Positions 5,253 through 6,976 of a DNA stretch of 6,976 nucleotides are shown piece after piece. This DNA comes from Candidatus Zixiibacteriota bacterium (GTDB lineage: Bacteria; Zixibacteria; MSB-5A5; GN15; PGXB01). The position numbers and the translations under genes were made by a program. The notes beneath the pieces were generated by a model, which saw only the letters and a program-made list of their open reading frames with translations, was not told the DNA's origin and made no database searches. The first letter of the stretch is position 1; each line of letters begins with the position of its first letter. Location: positions 1 to 6,976 of the forward strand of contig JAAERC010000474.1 of NCBI GenBank assembly GCA_024230695.1, read 5' to 3'.

Positions 5253-6286
5253 TTCATCTTTCTTTTGAGCTTTTTGGCGCCCGCCAATGTTTCTTCAAAA
5301 TAAGCATTATCATCAGCCATATCTTTTGAGGAAATAATAGTATTCACAATTCTTTCTGCCGCGGTTGTATCACCGGTACGAAATAAAATATCGGCCATCA
5401 ATAATTCCGCCTCAAACATCCCGATTGGATCATAATATGGCGACTGCTTCCAGCCCAGCTTTAATTCCTGTAATTTTTCCTCGGCTTCATCTAATCTATT
5501 CATTTCAATCAGCCCACGAACATAAAACAGAAGTCCATAAGGATCAAATGGTGTTAATTTATCCAGCGAATCGGCCAGCCCGAGAAGCTTCTCATACTGC
5601 TTCTCATCAAAGTAGATCCTCAACAGTGATTCGCGGGCACTGTGGGTTGCCAGAAAACCAGATTCAATGCATAACTGAAGCTCCTCTATCCCCTGTTCAC
5701 GTCTATCGGCGACAAAAGGAAGCCACAAAAACGCCTTCGATTTAACTGTCTTATGATAATGGTATGCTCCCAGCCCGAGATATGCGTCATAGTATGTGCT
5801 ATCAAGCTTTAGTGCTTTTTTCAAATAGGAACTGCACTTTAATCCATCCTGAAACGCACCCCACCATCCGCCATGAAACGCACGATGCAGAGCCCGGTAT
5901 CCAAATGATGCTCCACAAATAAATGGCCAGTCCGGATTTTGCTGATCTTCCTTAAATCTTTGTTTGGCTAAATCAATTGCTTTTTCAAGATTCTCGGTAA
6001 TTTGATTTTTAAGGCTGTCGTTTCGAAATTCTTCCGATATGGTTTGATATACCGATCCAAGCAAAAAATATCCCAGCGGGTTATCCGGTTCGTATTTTAT
6101 AATATTTTCTATTTGCTCAACAGCCATCGGATAGCGATCATACCAAATATTCTGAGCGATCTCATACGATATCGAATCACGAAGTGATGTTTGTGCCAAT
6201 AGATCGTTATCGGTACAGATTATTCCCAAAAACAGGATTACTTTGATTAAAATATTTAAATGTTTGACCATCTTTAACTTATACAT
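5249..6286 (-). CDS. Exported TPR-like protein, first of a tandem pair
   Basis: This 345-residue protein starts at the ATG at 6286; an ATG at 6271 (MVKHLNILIKV) is also possible and gives a more typical signal peptide, while a TTG just before 6286 is unlikely. The hydrophobic segment at 11-24 and the LLAQTS at 29-34 suggest export with cleavage near residue 31. TPR-like helices follow: PDNPLGYFLLGSVYQT at 67-82, SYLKKALKLDSTYYDAYLGL at 153-172, and pairs near 215-245, 250-285 and 290-320. The shared block YLGLGAYHYHKTVK at 169-182 with LWLPFVADRREQGIEEL marks it as paralogous to the following gene. A tryptophan/histidine-rich patch (ALHRAFHGGWWGAF) lies at 132-145. It follows the anti-sigma gene after 120 bases on the same strand, so it may be part of that operon or regulon. 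Function unknown. Confidence 0.8.
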   Translation of the reverse strand: MYKLKMVKHLNILIKVILFLGIICTDNDLLAQTSLRDSISYEIAQNIWYDRYPMAVEQIENIIKYEPDNPLGYFLLGSVYQTISEEFRNDSLKNQITENLEKAIDLAKQRFKEDQQNPDWPFICGASFGYRALHRAFHGGWWGAFQDGLKCSSYLKKALKLDSTYYDAYLGLGAYHYHKTVKSKAFLWLPFVADRREQGIEELQLCIESGFLATHSARESLLRIYFDEKQYEKLLGLADSLDKLTPFDPYGLLFYVRGLIEMNRLDEAEEKLQELKLGWKQSPYYDPIGMFEAELLMADILFRTGDTTAAERIVNTIISSKDMADDNAYFEETLAGAKKLKRKMK

Positions 6287-6406
6287 CAACCAATAATATT
6301 AGTTCATGATTTAAAATGGCAACAAATTTTTATATGATTAAATTAAAACTTTTTGGAAAAATAGAATATTACAAATTGATTGAAAAAGTTATAAAATTTC
6401 GGGAAA
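6287..6406. other. AT-rich intergenic spacer between anti-sigma and TPR genes
   Basis: These 120 bases are very AT-rich. I see no GC stem with a U-tract in either direction and no ECF-type GAAC/-35 with a matching -10 at a usable distance from the TPR start. It may carry a weak promoter, or the upstream sigma/anti-sigma transcript may continue through it. Confidence 0.4.
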
Positions 6407-6646
6407 CTATCGGGAGGAACTTCGGGATTGATCAAGTTTCTCGAGTATTTTGTTTTTCAGTTTTTCGGAATCACAGTCGATACAAGCTTTTTCCGCAACA
6501 AATGTTTTAAACATCTTTTCGAAATCATAACGGGACATACAATGCCGGCAGTGCTCCAAATGTTTTATAATCTCTTTTTTGTCAGCCTGTGTAACTTCCT
6601 GGTCAACGACATCAAACAATTTTTTCAGCGCATCTTCGCAGTTCAT
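6407..6646 (-). CDS. Zinc-binding anti-sigma factor, RsrA-like (zf-HC2/ZAS family)
   Basis: This 79-residue cytoplasmic protein has the ZAS signature His29-x3-Cys33-x2-Cys36 (HLEHCRHC) and Cys3 near the N-terminus as a probable further zinc ligand. An extra CxxC (Cys55, Cys58) precedes the helix SEKLKNKILEKL. The order MNCEDAL, HxxxCxxC, FVAEKAC, then KIL-x-KL is that of RsrA/RshA anti-sigma factors, which release their sigma when thiol oxidation ejects zinc. There is no membrane segment, in line with a soluble redox sensor. The ATG at 6644-6646 overlaps the sigma stop as TGATG, so synthesis of both is coupled; a TTG one codon earlier is not preferred. A role in inhibiting the neighbouring sigma is strongly implied by position; redox sensing is inferred from cysteines. 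Confidence 0.85.
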   Translation of the reverse strand: MNCEDALKKLFDVVDQEVTQADKKEIIKHLEHCRHCMSRYDFEKMFKTFVAEKACIDCDSEKLKNKILEKLDQSRSSSR

Positions 6647-6976
6647 CAAGCGTGTTCCTTAATAAATCCGTTCTTTAGTGCATACTTCCACAGAGATTTT
6701 TGGAGCAGTTTCCGACCTCGATGAAGCCTTGATTTAACCGTTCCGATCTGGAGATCTGTAATATCGGCGATCTCCTGATAACTGAACCCCTCAACAAATG
6801 ACAAAACAATCACTATTTTGAAATCTTCGGGTAATTCATCAATCGCCGCTTTTACATCATCATCAAAAACCTTGTTAAAAAAGTGCTTTTCAGGACTATC
6901 TGCCGGTCCCAATGCCGAGAGATGACCAAAAAGAAAGTCATCATCAACATCCGCAATATCTACTATTTGCGGTTCG
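6646..6976 (-). CDS. ECF RNA polymerase sigma factor (SigR/RpoE-like), C-terminal part, 5' end outside window
   Basis: The frame is open from the right edge (first full codon at 6975) to the TGA at 6646-6648, giving 109 residues; the TTG at 6912 is internal. It contains the linker after region 2 (acidic VDIADVDDDFLFGHLSALG, then PADSPEKHFFNKVFDDDV) and a full sigma region 4: AIDELPEDFKIVIVLSFVEG, the helix-turn-helix FSYQEIADITDLQIGTVKSR, and LHRGRKLLQK that contacts the -35 element. The DSPE-(x)-F-x-x-x-x-DDDVKAAIDELPE pattern and length fit the SigR/SigH subgroup that pairs with soluble RsrA-type anti-sigmas. The next gene is such an anti-sigma, overlapping by one base. Region 2 and the start are not in the window. 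Confidence 0.9.
   Translation of the reverse strand, partial: EPQIVDIADVDDDFLFGHLSALGPADSPEKHFFNKVFDDDVKAAIDELPEDFKIVIVLSFVEGFSYQEIADITDLQIGTVKSRLHRGRKLLQKSLWKYALKNGFIKEHA

Noticed and set aside
5365..5745. A 126-codon plus-strand open frame inside the first TPR gene
   Set aside because: It is antisense to a well-supported gene, and the translated peptide has no recognisable domain.
1..6976. tRNA, rRNA, CRISPR, insertion sequence or prophage module
   Set aside because: No cloverleaf, regularly spaced repeats, transposase or phage genes were recognised on either strand.

Overview
The window is a compact, AT-rich bacterial chromosome segment with short intergenic gaps, ATG starts and several stop/start overlaps. 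The gene content (a zinc-binding anti-sigma with an ECF sigma factor, exported TPR proteins, a nucleotide-sugar dehydrogenase of O-antigen type, and a selenocysteine-containing SelD) suggests a Gram-negative-type environmental bacterium with a working selenocysteine pathway. My impression is an uncultivated lineage near the FCB or Zixibacteria-like groups, but taxonomy cannot be settled from this sequence.

Left part (1-1808): the 3' end of a plus-strand DinB-fold gene runs into a second, complete DinB-fold gene on the minus strand, 14 bases apart and convergent. The minus-strand DinB gene lies 17 bases downstream of a wlbA/wbpB-type UDP-GlcNAcA 3-dehydrogenase, so the two probably form a small operon. 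No other gene for making di-N-acetylated uronic acid sugars is present.

Middle (1809-2761): a 264-base divergent intergenic region holds a long inverted repeat and a GC-rich structured patch. It is followed by two small plus-strand genes: a 116-residue L,D-transpeptidase-like (YkuD/DUF2778/Tlde1-like) protein with no signal peptide, and a 54-residue zinc-ribbon protein. Two compact hairpins separate them.

Right part (2762-6976): six minus-strand genes are read from the right edge towards the left. They are an ECF sigma factor (5' end outside the window), its overlapping zinc-binding anti-sigma factor (SigR/RsrA-like), two tandem paralogous exported TPR proteins (4-base overlap), selD, and a DUF4440/NTF2-like gene 11 bases after selD. 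The notable point is selD: the true gene starts at 4200 and reads through an in-frame UGA at 4138-4140. That codon lies at the catalytic Cys/Sec position and is followed immediately by a convincing bacterial SECIS hairpin. Conventional gene calling would truncate the protein at an internal TTG and lose the active site.

No tRNA, rRNA, CRISPR array, insertion sequence or phage module was recognised. I see no clearly new multi-gene system. The best leads are the selenoprotein SelD, the paired TPR proteins with a shared unusual motif beside a redox-type sigma/anti-sigma pair, and the leaderless Tlde1-like enzyme between structured intergenic elements.
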